Source: Elusimicrobiota bacterium
GTDB lineage: Bacteria; Elusimicrobiota; Elusimicrobia; UBA1565; UBA9628
Reading direction: 5' to 3'
DNA: 64,000 nucleotides
Assembly: GCA_016212795.1 (NCBI GenBank)
Contig: JACRDT010000007.1
Location: 124,001 to 188,000, forward strand
Under the pieces are notes generated by a model. The model searched no databases, was not told where the DNA came from, and worked only from the letters and a program-made list of their open reading frames with translations. Numbering within the stretch: position 1 is the first letter of the stretch; every line of letters starts with the position of its first letter. The position numbers were made by a program, and so were the translations under genes. Below, one piece after another: positions 36,108 through 46,170 of the stretch.

Positions 36108-37712
36108 ATGCATCCGACGCGGGCGCTCTGCTGGTGCCTCCTCCTGTTGTTCCTTGCCGTCGGGCTGTCCCGGCTGCGGGACCGCCCGATGCACAACGAC
36201 GAGAGCGTCAACGCGATGCTGCTGCGCAGGCTCGTCGAGCGCGGGGCGTACAGGTACGACCCGGAGCACTTCCACGGCCCGAGCCTCTATCTCCTCCACG
36301 CGCTCCCGGCGCGCCTCTGCGCCCGGGTCTTCGGCCGGGGCGCCGGCGTCGGGGAGCGCGCGCTCAGGGGCGCCGTGGTGGTCTGCGGCGGGCTCATCCT
36401 CGCGGGATTCGCGGCGCTGTCGGGCCCGCTCGGCCCGTGGGGCTCGCTGGCGGGGCTCGTCCTGCTGGGCGTGTCGCCTGATTTCCTCTACTATTCCCGC
36501 TACTTCATCCACGAGACCCTCTTCGTCCTGTCCGGCTTCGGGACCTTCCTGGCCCTGCTCTTCTTCCTCGAGACCCGTCGGGGCGCTCCGCGCCCCTCTG
36601 GAAAGGCGATGGCGGGCCGGGGCGCGTTCCTCGCCGCGGGGATGGCCGCCGCCGCGCTCTTCTTCTGCACCAAGGAGACGGCCGTCCTGCAGGCTTTGGT
36701 CATGGCGGCTTCCTGCATCGTCGTCCCCGTCGTCCGGGCCTTCCTCGACCTCCGGGACATCCGCGCCGAGGTCGCGCTGGAACTCAGACGGGCCGGAGAC
36801 CTCATCCGGGAGAACGTCCGGGCCTTGCTGGCGGGCTCGGCGCTGGCTGTCCTCATCTGGGTGGTGATGTACTCCTCCTTCTTCACGAACTGGCGGGGGC
36901 TGCCGGACTCCTTCAGGTTCCTCGGGGCCTGGGGCCGCGAGGGGCTCGGGGAGGGCTCGGGGCACGTGAAGCCCTTCTACTATTATCTCAAGGACATCCT
37001 CCTGCCCTACGAGCCCCACCTGGCGCTCTTCGGGGGCTTGGGCGTCGCGGCCGCCCTGTGGACCCGGGACCGGCTCGGGCTCTATCTCGCCTCCTGGGCC
37101 GCCGGGACCCTGTTCCTCTACTCCGTCATCCCGTACAAGACCCCGTGGTTGGCGCTCGACATGCTGCTGCCGCTGGCGCTGGCGGCCGGGTTCGGGGTCC
37201 AGCAGGTTGCGCGGTGGATCGAGTCCGGTCCCAGGGACGGCCGGCGAAAGGCGGCGGCCCGGCTCGCCGCGGCGTTCCTCGTCCTCGCCGGAGCGGCGGC
37301 TTGGCGGTCGGCCAGGCTGGCGTTCCTCGAATTCGACGATCCCAGGCATCCTCAGGTCTACACCCAGCCCGACCGGGATATCCTCCGCCTGGTCAGGGAC
37401 ATCGAGTCGTACGCCCTCAGGAGCCCGGCGGGCCGCGCGTGCCGCATCGAGGTCCTCAGCGAGGAGGTCTGGCCTCTGCCCTACTACCTGAGGGAGTTCC
37501 CGGGGTTCCGACACCGTCCTGGCCAGGACGGGCGACCCGTGGACGCTCCGCTCGTCGTCGCCTATTCGCTCTTCCGCGGGGATGTCGCCAAGCTCGTCCG
37601 CGGCCCCCGCGCCGTGGAGCAGTACAAGTTCAGGACCGGGGTCCTGGTGGACCTCTACGTCGCCGAGGAGCTGCTCGGAGGGCCCGCGGTCCGGGGGTCT
37701 TCCACCCGATGA
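36108..37712 (+). CDS. Agl23-like (TIGR03663-type) multi-TM glycosyltransferase-associated protein
   Basis: RPMHNDESVNAMLLRRLVERGAYRYDPEHFHGPSLYLLHALPARL; multiple TM. Confidence 0.75.
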   Translation: MHPTRALCWCLLLLFLAVGLSRLRDRPMHNDESVNAMLLRRLVERGAYRYDPEHFHGPSLYLLHALPARLCARVFGRGAGVGERALRGAVVVCGGLILAGFAALSGPLGPWGSLAGLVLLGVSPDFLYYSRYFIHETLFVLSGFGTFLALLFFLETRRGAPRPSGKAMAGRGAFLAAGMAAAALFFCTKETAVLQALVMAASCIVVPVVRAFLDLRDIRAEVALELRRAGDLIRENVRALLAGSALAVLIWVVMYSSFFTNWRGLPDSFRFLGAWGREGLGEGSGHVKPFYYYLKDILLPYEPHLALFGGLGVAAALWTRDRLGLYLASWAAGTLFLYSVIPYKTPWLALDMLLPLALAAGFGVQQVARWIESGPRDGRRKAAARLAAAFLVLAGAAAWRSARLAFLEFDDPRHPQVYTQPDRDILRLVRDIESYALRSPAGRACRIEVLSEEVWPLPYYLREFPGFRHRPGQDGRPVDAPLVVAYSLFRGDVAKLVRGPRAVEQYKFRTGVLVDLYVAEELLGGPAVRGSSTR

Positions 37713-38470
37713 GCGGCGGCGCGCGCATGCGGCTCTCCATCGTCATCCCCGTCTTCAACGAGGCGGGACGGCTCGACGCCTGCCTCTCGGCGCTGGACCG
37801 GTTCGTCCGCGAGCGCCCCTACGGCGTGGAGGTCCTGTTCGTCGACGACTATTCACGCGACGCCACCGCGTCGCTGCTCGGCGAGCGGCTCGAGGGCAGG
37901 GCCGGGTTCAGGCTCCTGAGGAGCGCGGAGGGCAAGGGGAAGGGCGGGGCCGTCCGGACCGGGATGCGGGAGGCCCGGGGCGAGTTCATCCTCTTTTGCG
38001 ACGTGGACCTCTCCACGCCCCTCGACGAGGTCGACCGCTTCCTGGGGTGGGCAGGCGACAGCGCGCTCGACGGCTCGCGCTACGACATCGTCATCGGCTC
38101 CCGGAGGATGGAGGACAGCCGCATCCTCAGGCGGCAGCCATTCCTGAGGGCGCTGTTCGGCCGGGCCTACGCCGGGCTGGTGAGGCTCGCGGCCCTGCCG
38201 TCGTTGAGGGATACGCAATGCGGCTTCAAGCTGTTCACTGCCAGGGCCGCCTCCGAGGTCTTCCGGCGGCAGACCGTGTCGGGCTTCGGCTTCGATGTCG
38301 AGTTGCTCTCGATCGCGGTGAGGAGCCTCGGCTTCAAGGTGAAGGAGGCGCCGGTCGTCTGGACGGATTCGCCCGAGTCGAGGGTGAGGCTATTGAGCGA
38401 CCCTTGCCGGATGCTCCTCGACCTGCTGCGCGTCGTCTGGAACGTGAGGACGGGAGCCTACGACCCGTAG
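37709..38470 (+). CDS. Glycosyltransferase family 2 (dolichol-P-glucose synthase-like)
   Basis: LSIVIPVFNEAGRLDACLSAL, VLFVDDYSRDAT, FCDVDLSTPLDE, RDTQCGFKLFTARAA. Confidence 0.92.
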   Translation: MSGGARMRLSIVIPVFNEAGRLDACLSALDRFVRERPYGVEVLFVDDYSRDATASLLGERLEGRAGFRLLRSAEGKGKGGAVRTGMREARGEFILFCDVDLSTPLDEVDRFLGWAGDSALDGSRYDIVIGSRRMEDSRILRRQPFLRALFGRAYAGLVRLAALPSLRDTQCGFKLFTARAASEVFRRQTVSGFGFDVELLSIAVRSLGFKVKEAPVVWTDSPESRVRLLSDPCRMLLDLLRVVWNVRTGAYDP

Positions 38471-38514
38471 CGCCGGGACGCCCCGGCCTGGACCGCGCCC
38501 CGGCGGCGATTTGC

Positions 38515-38520
38515 TACGAT
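38515..38520 (+). promoter_or_regulatory. -10 box TACGAT, 9 nt from ATG at 38530
   Basis: TGCTACGAT-TGCCCCTTG-ATG. Confidence 0.45.
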
Positions 38521-38529
38521 TGCCCCTTG

Positions 38530-40194
38530 ATGGAATCTGCTCCCCCCCCTTCGGCGGCCGCCGGCGGCGCCCCCGGCTCGGCCCGGCGCACCTTCCTGGG
38601 CATGGACGCCCTCAAGGTCGTCTTCGCCCTGGAGTACGTCCTCCAAGGGGTGGCCAACCCGTTCCAGGGCGTCACGTACCAGCCGTTTTACAAGCACCTG
38701 AGGACGGACTACGGCCTCGACGAGGCCGCCACCCAGAACCTCTTCTCCCGCTCCTACCTGGCCTGGAGCTTCAAGCCCATCCTGGGCTTCCTCATCGACG
38801 CCTACGGGAAGACCAGGGTCATCCTCTCCATCCTGCTGGCGGCGTCCGTCTTCCTGTTCGTCTCCACCCCGCTCGTGGACGTCCGGGCCTCCGTCTTCTT
38901 CTGGTACATGTTCGTCCTGTCGGTCTTCCTGGCCGCCACGGACGTGGCGGTCGACCGCGCCACCGTGGTGGAGGGAGACAGCGAGGCCCGCGCCTCGGGG
39001 AAGTCCAAGTCCACGACCGTGGGCCTCAACCAGTCCATCTGCTGGGCGGCCATCTACGGGACGGGCATCCTCTCGTCGTTGGCCGGCGGCTGGATCGCGG
39101 ACCACGCCCCCTTCCGCTGGCTCATGATCGGGCTGGGCTTGGCGCCCCTGCTGGTCCTCCTCGCCGTGCTCCGCCTGCCCCGAGACCAGGGCGGGACCAT
39201 CCCCCTGAGGGAGTCCGTCCTCAATTTCTGGGCGGGGATCAACACCGGGCCGGTGCTGTGGATCGTCGTCTTCTACTTCCTGTTCCACTTCCAGCCGGCC
39301 ATGGGCGCGCTGTGGAACAACTACCTCATCGAGACGCTCAAGTTCACCCAGACCCAGATCGGCGTCGCCGACGGGGTCAGCAACGCGGGCTACTTCGTCG
39401 GGGTCCTCCTCTTCGCGCGCTACGGCGTGCGCTGGCAGGACCGGTTCGGGCTGCGCCGGGTCTTTCAGGTCGTCATCGTGCTGAGCATCCTGGTCAACCT
39501 CACCCAGTACCTGCTGGTGGACCCCTGGTTCTCCCGGATCTCGCGGGCCCTGGGCGGGTTCTTCCCCTTCCTGCCTCAGGAGCACGTGCGGCTGGGGTTC
39601 ATGTCCTTCTACAACGGCGTCCTCTCCGTCTTCGTGGGCTTCACCCGCATGAGCACCTTCAGCCTCGTCGGGGCGGTCATCCCTTCGAAGGCGGCGGGCT
39701 CCCTCTTCGCCGGCTTCATGTCCGTGGCGAACCTCGCCTACTCCTTCTCGTATTCGTCGGGCTCCTGGCTCTACACCCACGGCCTGGAGTTCGGGTTCAT
39801 GCGCGCCGTCCAGGAGGGGCTCTTCGGCATCCCGGCCGCCCCCGGCGCCGAGATGTCCATCAGCATGCTCATCCTGATCGGCTCGGCGGCCTACCTCCTC
39901 AGCTTCACGGCGGCCCACATGCTGCCGGACCGCCGGCAGACCCTGGCCACGGAGGACGCGGCCGAGCTCGGGGAGGGGCCGGAGCGCTTCGAGGCGCTCG
40001 GCCCCGGGTTCTTGAGGATGGTGGACCGCGGGACCATCGCCGTCATGGCCTGCGCGTTCGTCCTGCTGCGCTTCACCTGGGGCCTGGACGCCATCAGCGC
40101 CGCGCTGCTGTCGTTCTTCGGCGTCGTCTTCCTGAGGAAGCTCTTCCTCGAGTCGCGCTACGAGCGGCTCCCCGGCCGCCCGAGCCGTCCCTGA
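38530..40194 (+). CDS. BT1/folate-biopterin-like MFS transporter
   Basis: GVTYQPFYKHLRTDYGLDEAATQNLFSRSYLAWSFKPILGFLIDAYGKTRVILSIL. Confidence 0.75.
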   Translation: MESAPPPSAAAGGAPGSARRTFLGMDALKVVFALEYVLQGVANPFQGVTYQPFYKHLRTDYGLDEAATQNLFSRSYLAWSFKPILGFLIDAYGKTRVILSILLAASVFLFVSTPLVDVRASVFFWYMFVLSVFLAATDVAVDRATVVEGDSEARASGKSKSTTVGLNQSICWAAIYGTGILSSLAGGWIADHAPFRWLMIGLGLAPLLVLLAVLRLPRDQGGTIPLRESVLNFWAGINTGPVLWIVVFYFLFHFQPAMGALWNNYLIETLKFTQTQIGVADGVSNAGYFVGVLLFARYGVRWQDRFGLRRVFQVVIVLSILVNLTQYLLVDPWFSRISRALGGFFPFLPQEHVRLGFMSFYNGVLSVFVGFTRMSTFSLVGAVIPSKAAGSLFAGFMSVANLAYSFSYSSGSWLYTHGLEFGFMRAVQEGLFGIPAAPGAEMSISMLILIGSAAYLLSFTAAHMLPDRRQTLATEDAAELGEGPERFEALGPGFLRMVDRGTIAVMACAFVLLRFTWGLDAISAALLSFFGVVFLRKLFLESRYERLPGRPSRP

Positions 40195-40200
40195 GCGCGG

Positions 40201-42429
40201 CTACTCGCGGGGCATGGACTTCCCGCCGTCCTTGCCCTGACGCTCGGCCTTCGAGTAGAACATCCAGGGCGCGGCCAGGCGCAGGACCCCGAGGACCGAG
40301 ATCGCGCCCGCGGCCAGCAGGAGCGCCTTGGCGATGGGGATGCCGGTCAGCACGAAGCCGTAGAGGTAGGTCGAGAGGATGGCGGCCAGGATGCCGAGCA
40401 GGGACTCGGCCGCGAGGATCTTCGTGATGTCCGAGTCCGAGTACTTGCCGAGGGCCTTCTGGTGCAGGCCGAGGAGCAGGATGGCGGCGAAGCCCGTCAC
40501 CAGCGAGGTCAGCCCGTAGAGCCCGAGCACCGCCCACATGGACGTGGCGCTGATCAGGGCCCAGAACAGCGGCACCTCGAGCATGCTGACGATGAAGAAC
40601 GGGATGGTGAGCGCCTCGTCGCTCTTGAACCCGAGCTTCTGGAACAGCCTCTTCATGGGGTTCATCAGCAGGGTGGCCAGGATGTTGCCCGCGCTGAAGA
40701 AGGCCACGAGCATCCCGTAGTAGCCCATGGGCGTGCTGGTCAGGCCCTTCACGAACCAGCCGATGACCGGCACGTTCATGATGGCGCCGACCGTGGCGGC
40801 CTTGGACGCGATGAGGTTCTCGACGAACTCCGGCAGCACGTTGAAGACGAGCGGGTCGGAGAACAGCGAGATCAGCAGGGTCAGGAAGGTCATGGTCCGC
40901 AGGAACCTGTTCTGAAACACCAGTTTGACCCCGTCACGAAGCGAGGTCCACAGGTCCTTGGCCAGCCCTTTGAGGGAGAAGGGCTTCTTCTGAGCCGAGG
41001 CGTCCGCGCCCGCGGAGGATGACGCTCCCTGGGCGGCCTTGGCCCGCCGGCCGATGATGCTGATGGTGGCGTAGATGAGGCCGGCCAGGCCGGCCGCGAT
41101 CCCGTAGATGCCGTAGATGACCGCGCCGCCCACCCCGGTCTTGCCGAAGAGCTGCTGGATCATGGAGATCTGCCCGGCCAGGGCCGGGCCGATGATGGCC
41201 ACCAGGGCTCCCAGGAAGGTCAGGATGGAGTTGGCCTTGGTGCGCTCGGCGTCGGTCACGCTGGCGTCGCCCATGATCCGGGCGGTCGTCGCGCTCTCCA
41301 TGGTCACGGACAGGCCCTGGAAGAAGGACTGCACCGCGATCAGGCCGAAGAGGGTCCAGAGGGCCGCCGACAGCGAGAACAGGCCCGAGGCGAAGAACAG
41401 GGTCGGGATGAGGGCGATGACCCCGGCGCGGATGAGGAAGGAGCGGACCAGCCACTTCCTGGGCCCCTCCTCGGGGTGCCGGGTGAAGATGGGGGTGCTG
41501 GCGTAGCTGAGGGCCTGGGACACCCAGTGGGCGATGCGGGCGAGGCTGCGGTTCTCCCGGACGAGGTTGCGGACCGCCTCTTCGCCGGCCGCGCGCGCGT
41601 CGTTGTTCTCCTTGAGGAGGTTGCGCGTGAACGACGAGATGAGGTAGGGCAGGCCCACGACGTACATCTCGATGCCGAAGATGTAGACGGTGTAGCCCGC
41701 CACGTAGCGCCAGAAGGACTTGTTGCGCTCCGGCTCGTTGAACACCTTGAGCCAGCCGGTCTTCGCCGGCGCGTCTCCGGCCTGCGGGGTCTGCGCCTGC
41801 GGCGCGGGTGTCTCGGCGGCTTGGCCGTCGAGCTTGGGCTGCGTCGGCTGGAGGTCGGAGCGGGAGGGCGTCTCCTTGGGAGACGCGGCGTCATCTTGGC
41901 CGGGCTCGGCCCACCGCTCGCCGGTCAGCAGGCTGAACTGGCGGGCGACCGCGCGGTGGGATTCCTCGGCGGGCGCCTCGTCGAGCCCCTTGCCGTCCTT
42001 GGCCACGCCCTCCGAGACCGTCGCGAGGCGTTCGCCCAGGGCTTGCGAGGCGGCGGGAATCGTCTTCGCCCCTGCCTCCTGAGGCGAGGCCGCCAGCGGC
42101 GAGCCGAGGACGGCCTGGGCTGGCGACGGCCCGGCTTCTTGGAGGAGGGGGATGGAGACGGAAGACGGGCCGGCTTGCCGGGTCTGGATCGATGGGGCGG
42201 CGTGGAGGCTGGGCAGCGTCGGCAGCCCGCCCAAGGCCGTCGTCGGCGTGAGGCGCAGGTCCTTGCCTTGGAGGACGGCGCCGTAGGCGCCCGCTCCCAG
42301 CATGCCGCCGATGTTCGAGGCGGGCACGGGTTGGACCCGAGCCTGCACGGTCTGCGCCGCGAGGAGCCCTGGTTCGAAGCCCAAGCACAGCGCGAGCGAC
42401 AAAGCCAACGGCCTGGAAGAGGTCCTCAT
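40201..42429 (-). CDS. MFS-type transporter with signal peptide and about 200-residue low-complexity N-terminal region
   Basis: MRTSSRPLALSLALCLGFEPGLLAAQ, Pro/Ala/Gln-rich region, then 12-TM MFS-like core. Confidence 0.75.
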   Translation of the reverse strand: MRTSSRPLALSLALCLGFEPGLLAAQTVQARVQPVPASNIGGMLGAGAYGAVLQGKDLRLTPTTALGGLPTLPSLHAAPSIQTRQAGPSSVSIPLLQEAGPSPAQAVLGSPLAASPQEAGAKTIPAASQALGERLATVSEGVAKDGKGLDEAPAEESHRAVARQFSLLTGERWAEPGQDDAASPKETPSRSDLQPTQPKLDGQAAETPAPQAQTPQAGDAPAKTGWLKVFNEPERNKSFWRYVAGYTVYIFGIEMYVVGLPYLISSFTRNLLKENNDARAAGEEAVRNLVRENRSLARIAHWVSQALSYASTPIFTRHPEEGPRKWLVRSFLIRAGVIALIPTLFFASGLFSLSAALWTLFGLIAVQSFFQGLSVTMESATTARIMGDASVTDAERTKANSILTFLGALVAIIGPALAGQISMIQQLFGKTGVGGAVIYGIYGIAAGLAGLIYATISIIGRRAKAAQGASSSAGADASAQKKPFSLKGLAKDLWTSLRDGVKLVFQNRFLRTMTFLTLLISLFSDPLVFNVLPEFVENLIASKAATVGAIMNVPVIGWFVKGLTSTPMGYYGMLVAFFSAGNILATLLMNPMKRLFQKLGFKSDEALTIPFFIVSMLEVPLFWALISATSMWAVLGLYGLTSLVTGFAAILLLGLHQKALGKYSDSDITKILAAESLLGILAAILSTYLYGFVLTGIPIAKALLLAAGAISVLGVLRLAAPWMFYSKAERQGKDGGKSMPRE

Positions 42430-42435
42430 GGGGAT

Positions 42436-42441
42436 ATTATA
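42436..42441 (-). promoter_or_regulatory. -10 box TATAAT, 6 nt from ATG at 42429
   Basis: rc TATAAT-ATCCCC-ATG. Confidence 0.6.
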
Positions 42442-42541
42442 CGCGCGGCTGCGCCGGGGCGGTATCGGACCTTAGGCCCCTGAATCGGCCGTTATTGGGC
42501 CCAAGGCCTTCTGGGACCAATGACGACGGTCCGCCGCGTGG

Positions 42542-44902
42542 CTATCTCTTGGTTTCGGCGTACGGGGAGGGCAGCTTGGCCTGGCACCACTCCCGGACCG
42601 CCTTGAGCTGCGACGGGCCGTCGATGCCCGCCTCGGCCAGCACGCGGTCGCCCTGGCCGCTCCCGAGGTAGTGGCCCGTCCTGAAGGCGTGCAGGGACCG
42701 GGCGAGGCCCTCGTTGCTCCTCACCCAGCGCCACATCGTGGGCAGGGTGAAGTCCGTGATGGCCATGGCCTGGAGCATCAGCCGCTCCGGGAAGATCTGC
42801 TCGCGCTCGGCGGCCGGCAGCATGTCGAAGAGCTCCGAGCTGGCCACGTAGAAGATGTTGACGTCGAGCCCTTCCCGGTCGATGGAGGGCAGGGCGTCCC
42901 GCACGAAGGCGATGGCCACGCCCGAGCCCTGGAGCACGACCGTCCGGTCCCCTTTGCCCCGGCGCAGGGCGTAGACCCCGTTGGCCGCGGCCTCGGCCGG
43001 CGGCAGGCGCAGGGCCGCGCGGTCGGGCACGGTCTCCGGCGGCCTGGTCACGAACGGCGAGAGCACGGCCGGCCTGGCCTGCAGCCCCGCGATGAGCAGG
43101 GGCCACACCTCGGCGGGCTCCCACGGGGTCAGGGTGATCATGGTCCCTTCGGGGAAGTTGTTCTGCAGGAGCTGGAGGGACTGGGGGTCGGCGTGCGTGG
43201 GGCCGTCCTCGCCGGTCTTGGGCCCCGCGTGGGCGTTGATGATGATGAACGTGCGGTACGGGCCGCCGTCCACGCCGCGCCGGGCCTGCTGGCCGATGGC
43301 GTGGAGGCGCGCCGGCACGTGCTCGAGGGCCGCGATGAAGGAGGCGTAGGAGCTCGTGGCGCCGACGTGCCTGCCGTAGGAGGCCAGGCCGGCCATCACC
43401 GCGCCCATGGCGTCCTCGCAGATGCCGCCGACAGCGACGAGCCGCGAGCCCGGGTTGTTGCGCGCGTGATAGAACCCTTTGGGGAAGGCCTCGTTGAGCA
43501 CCGAGACGCTGGTGGACTCGAGCAGGTCGGCCGCGCACCCGATGAAGGCGCCCTTGGTGAGCTTGTTGAGGTGGCTGAGGCTCGAGCCCAGGGCCTGGCG
43601 CAGGGTCGTGGACTGGCCGGGCTTGAAGGCGACTTCCTGGGGCGGACGCGCGGGGCTGAGGTCCGCGTCGTAGAACGACTTGAGCTGGGGCGCGTCCGGC
43701 CTCGGGACGCGCTGGAGGCTCTTGAGCCTGTCGGCGCCGGCCTGGAGCCGCGCGCCGACGGCCTGGGCGAGCCTGCCGTCGGTCTCGAGCGCCTTGCGGA
43801 CCGTCATGAGGTGGGCGTGGTAGACCGCCTCGACATGCTCCGGGGTCTTCTCTCCGTCGAAGCGCGGGAACTTCGTCTTGAACCGCTTCTCGAAGGGGGC
43901 GTGCAGGCCGTAGAAGGCTTCGCAGCAGAAGGGATGCCCGGCCCCGTGGGACTTGCGGCCCTCGATGCCGTACTGCCAGCCCTTGACGGTCCGGTACACG
44001 ATGGCGGTGGGCTGCCCGTTGCCGATGCCCGCGGCCAGCCGCTGGGCCTCGTGCACGAGCCTGAAGTCCTTGCCGTCGGCCACCTCGACGACGTTCCAGT
44101 CGTGCAGCAGGCAGAGCTCCATGGGGTCCCACTGGACGTAGTCCCCGGGCTGGTCGCCTTCCGCGGTGACGCGCTCGGAATCGATGGAGGCCTGGTTCCA
44201 ATCGACGTGCAGCGTGAGGTTCGAGATGCCCATGGTGGCCGCTGCCGCCAGAGCCTCGTGGACCCGGCCGGGCGTCATGCCCCCCTCCCCTTCGAGGGCG
44301 TGGATGGCCGGGGCCTTGGGGCCGTAGGTGTCGAGCGTGGCGAGCGCAAGCCCGATGGCCGCGGGCAGGCCCACGCCGCTGGCGCCGGTGGCGACGGGGA
44401 CGAAGGGCGTGGCCGGGGTCGGGTGGCCGTCGAGGCACTTGGCCTTGAGCGACTTGAAGAGCGGGGTGGGCTGGGTCGGGTTGCGCCTGAAGCCCAGGAG
44501 GTCCTCGAGCCGGATCTGCCGGGCCAGGTCGGGCAGCAGGCCCGGCCGGGCGATGCGGGCGCACTCGTTGCGCAGGGCCCACAGGGAGTAGAGCCCCATG
44601 GCCTTGTGCCCGGCGGCGTAGCAGAGCAGGTCGTTGGCCGGGTCGGCGGGTTTGGCGTAGTCGTAGGCCAGGGTGTCGAAGACCAGCGTCTCGGCGATCC
44701 GGCCCGACGAGATGCTCCCCCCCGGGTGCCCGGAGGTAGGCACGAAATTGTAGAGGGTCGCGACGAGGGTCCGATAGACGAGGTCGATGTCCTCCCAGAC
44801 CCGCGCGTCGGCGAGCTTGGCCCGCTTGGCCTTGAGAAGCACCGCCCTGCGTGGCCTGAGCCGTAGGGCGCTGGATTTCCTGTTCCGGATCGTGTCGTTC
44901 AT
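42542..44902 (-). CDS. Transketolase-family enzyme
   Basis: TSGHPGGSISSGRIAETL, GHKAMGLYSLWALRNEC, HALEGEGGMTPGRVHEALAAAATMGISNLTLHVDWNQASID, THADPQSLQLLQNNFPEGTMITLTPWEPAEV. Confidence 0.82.
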   Translation of the reverse strand: MNDTIRNRKSSALRLRPRRAVLLKAKRAKLADARVWEDIDLVYRTLVATLYNFVPTSGHPGGSISSGRIAETLVFDTLAYDYAKPADPANDLLCYAAGHKAMGLYSLWALRNECARIARPGLLPDLARQIRLEDLLGFRRNPTQPTPLFKSLKAKCLDGHPTPATPFVPVATGASGVGLPAAIGLALATLDTYGPKAPAIHALEGEGGMTPGRVHEALAAAATMGISNLTLHVDWNQASIDSERVTAEGDQPGDYVQWDPMELCLLHDWNVVEVADGKDFRLVHEAQRLAAGIGNGQPTAIVYRTVKGWQYGIEGRKSHGAGHPFCCEAFYGLHAPFEKRFKTKFPRFDGEKTPEHVEAVYHAHLMTVRKALETDGRLAQAVGARLQAGADRLKSLQRVPRPDAPQLKSFYDADLSPARPPQEVAFKPGQSTTLRQALGSSLSHLNKLTKGAFIGCAADLLESTSVSVLNEAFPKGFYHARNNPGSRLVAVGGICEDAMGAVMAGLASYGRHVGATSSYASFIAALEHVPARLHAIGQQARRGVDGGPYRTFIIINAHAGPKTGEDGPTHADPQSLQLLQNNFPEGTMITLTPWEPAEVWPLLIAGLQARPAVLSPFVTRPPETVPDRAALRLPPAEAAANGVYALRRGKGDRTVVLQGSGVAIAFVRDALPSIDREGLDVNIFYVASSELFDMLPAAEREQIFPERLMLQAMAITDFTLPTMWRWVRSNEGLARSLHAFRTGHYLGSGQGDRVLAEAGIDGPSQLKAVREWCQAKLPSPYAETKR

Positions 44903-46140
44903 GAGAGCACCATCCCTTTCGGAATGACCACGATGCCCGAGGGGCTGACGAAGAACCGCTTGCGGTCCTCCTCGATGTCGTAGCCGATGGACATGCCTTC
45001 GGGCACGTGGACGAATTTGTCGATGATGGCGCGCTGGACGCGCGCGTGGCGGCCGATCTCCACGCCGTCGAAGAGGATCGACTCCCTGATCTCGGCGTAG
45101 GAGTTCACGCGCACATTGGACCCGATGACCGAGTTGCGCACGCGCCCGCCGCTGATGATCGAGCCGTTGCAGATGAGCGAGTCCGTGGCGACCCCCATGC
45201 GGCCGCCCGGACCCTCCTGCGAGAAGACGAACTTCGGGGGAGGGGCCTGCATGGGCTTCATGTAGATGGGCCAGTCCGTGTCGTAGAGGTTGAAGAGCGG
45301 GTCCACGGAGACGAGGTCCATGTGGGCTTCCCAGTAGGAGTCGATGGTCCCCACGTCGCGCCAGTACTTGAAGGCCTTCTTGTTCTCGTCGACGAACGGG
45401 CAGGCCACCACCTTGCCCCGCGCCATCATGCGCGGGACGATGTCGCGGCCGATGTCGCGGGTGCTGGTCTTGTCCGCGATGTCCTGGTCGAGCAGCTCGA
45501 AGAGGAGCTTGGGCTTGAACGCGTAGATGCCCATGGAGGCCAGGCACATGTCGGACCTGCCCGGGATGGGGATGGCCTGCTCGGGCTTCTCCTTGAAGGC
45601 CACGACCTTGTTCTCGGCGTCCACCTCGAGGATGCCGAAGTTGCGGCACTGGTCCGTGGGCACCTCGATGGCGCTGATGGCCATGTCGGCCTTGGCCGAG
45701 ACCATGGTCTCGATGAGGTGCCGGTAGTCCATCTTGTAGATGTGGTCGCCCGAGAGGACCAGCAGGAACTCGGGGTTCACGTGCTGGATCGTGGCCTTGT
45801 TCTGCTGGATGGCGGCGGCCGTGCCCGTGTACCATTCCTCGCCCGTGCGCTGCTGCGGCGGCAGCGGGTCGATGAACTCGCCGAGCTGGGGCCGGCTGAT
45901 GAACCGCCAGGCTTCGCGCATGTGCTGGTCGAGGGAGCGGGACATGTACTGGGTGAGCACCAGCATCTTGCGCAGCCCCGAGTTGATGCAGTTGCTCAGG
46001 GTCATGTCGATGATGCGGTACATCCCGCCGAAGGGCACCGCCGGCTTGGCGCGGTCCCGGGTGAGGGGGTCGAGCCTCTCGCCCTTGCCCCCGGCCAGGA
46101 GCACGACGAGCACCTTGTCGATGCGGATCATCGAGGCCAT
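44899..46140 (-). CDS. glgC: Glucose-1-phosphate adenylyltransferase
   Basis: VLLAGGKGERLDPLTRDRAKPAVPFGGMYRIIDMTLSNCINSGLRKM; SGDHIYKMDY; WRDVGTIDSYWEAHMDL. Confidence 0.96.
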   Translation of the reverse strand: MASMIRIDKVLVVLLAGGKGERLDPLTRDRAKPAVPFGGMYRIIDMTLSNCINSGLRKMLVLTQYMSRSLDQHMREAWRFISRPQLGEFIDPLPPQQRTGEEWYTGTAAAIQQNKATIQHVNPEFLLVLSGDHIYKMDYRHLIETMVSAKADMAISAIEVPTDQCRNFGILEVDAENKVVAFKEKPEQAIPIPGRSDMCLASMGIYAFKPKLLFELLDQDIADKTSTRDIGRDIVPRMMARGKVVACPFVDENKKAFKYWRDVGTIDSYWEAHMDLVSVDPLFNLYDTDWPIYMKPMQAPPPKFVFSQEGPGGRMGVATDSLICNGSIISGGRVRNSVIGSNVRVNSYAEIRESILFDGVEIGRHARVQRAIIDKFVHVPEGMSIGYDIEEDRKRFFVSPSGIVVIPKGMVLS

Positions 46141-46146
46141 CGGGGC

Positions 46147-46158
46147 ATTATATATAAT
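46147..46158. promoter_or_regulatory. Symmetric -10 palindrome ATTATATATAAT between glgC (-) and the 46171 gene (+)
   Basis: TATAAT on both strands: minus TATAAT-GCCCCG-ATG; plus TATAAT-12 nt-ATG. Confidence 0.65.
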
Positions 46159-46170
46159 GTGCCACTCATC

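Noticed and set aside
42671-44866. 731-aa plus-strand ORF opposite transketolase
   Set aside because: Shadow ORF; transketolase motifs on the minus strand are clear.
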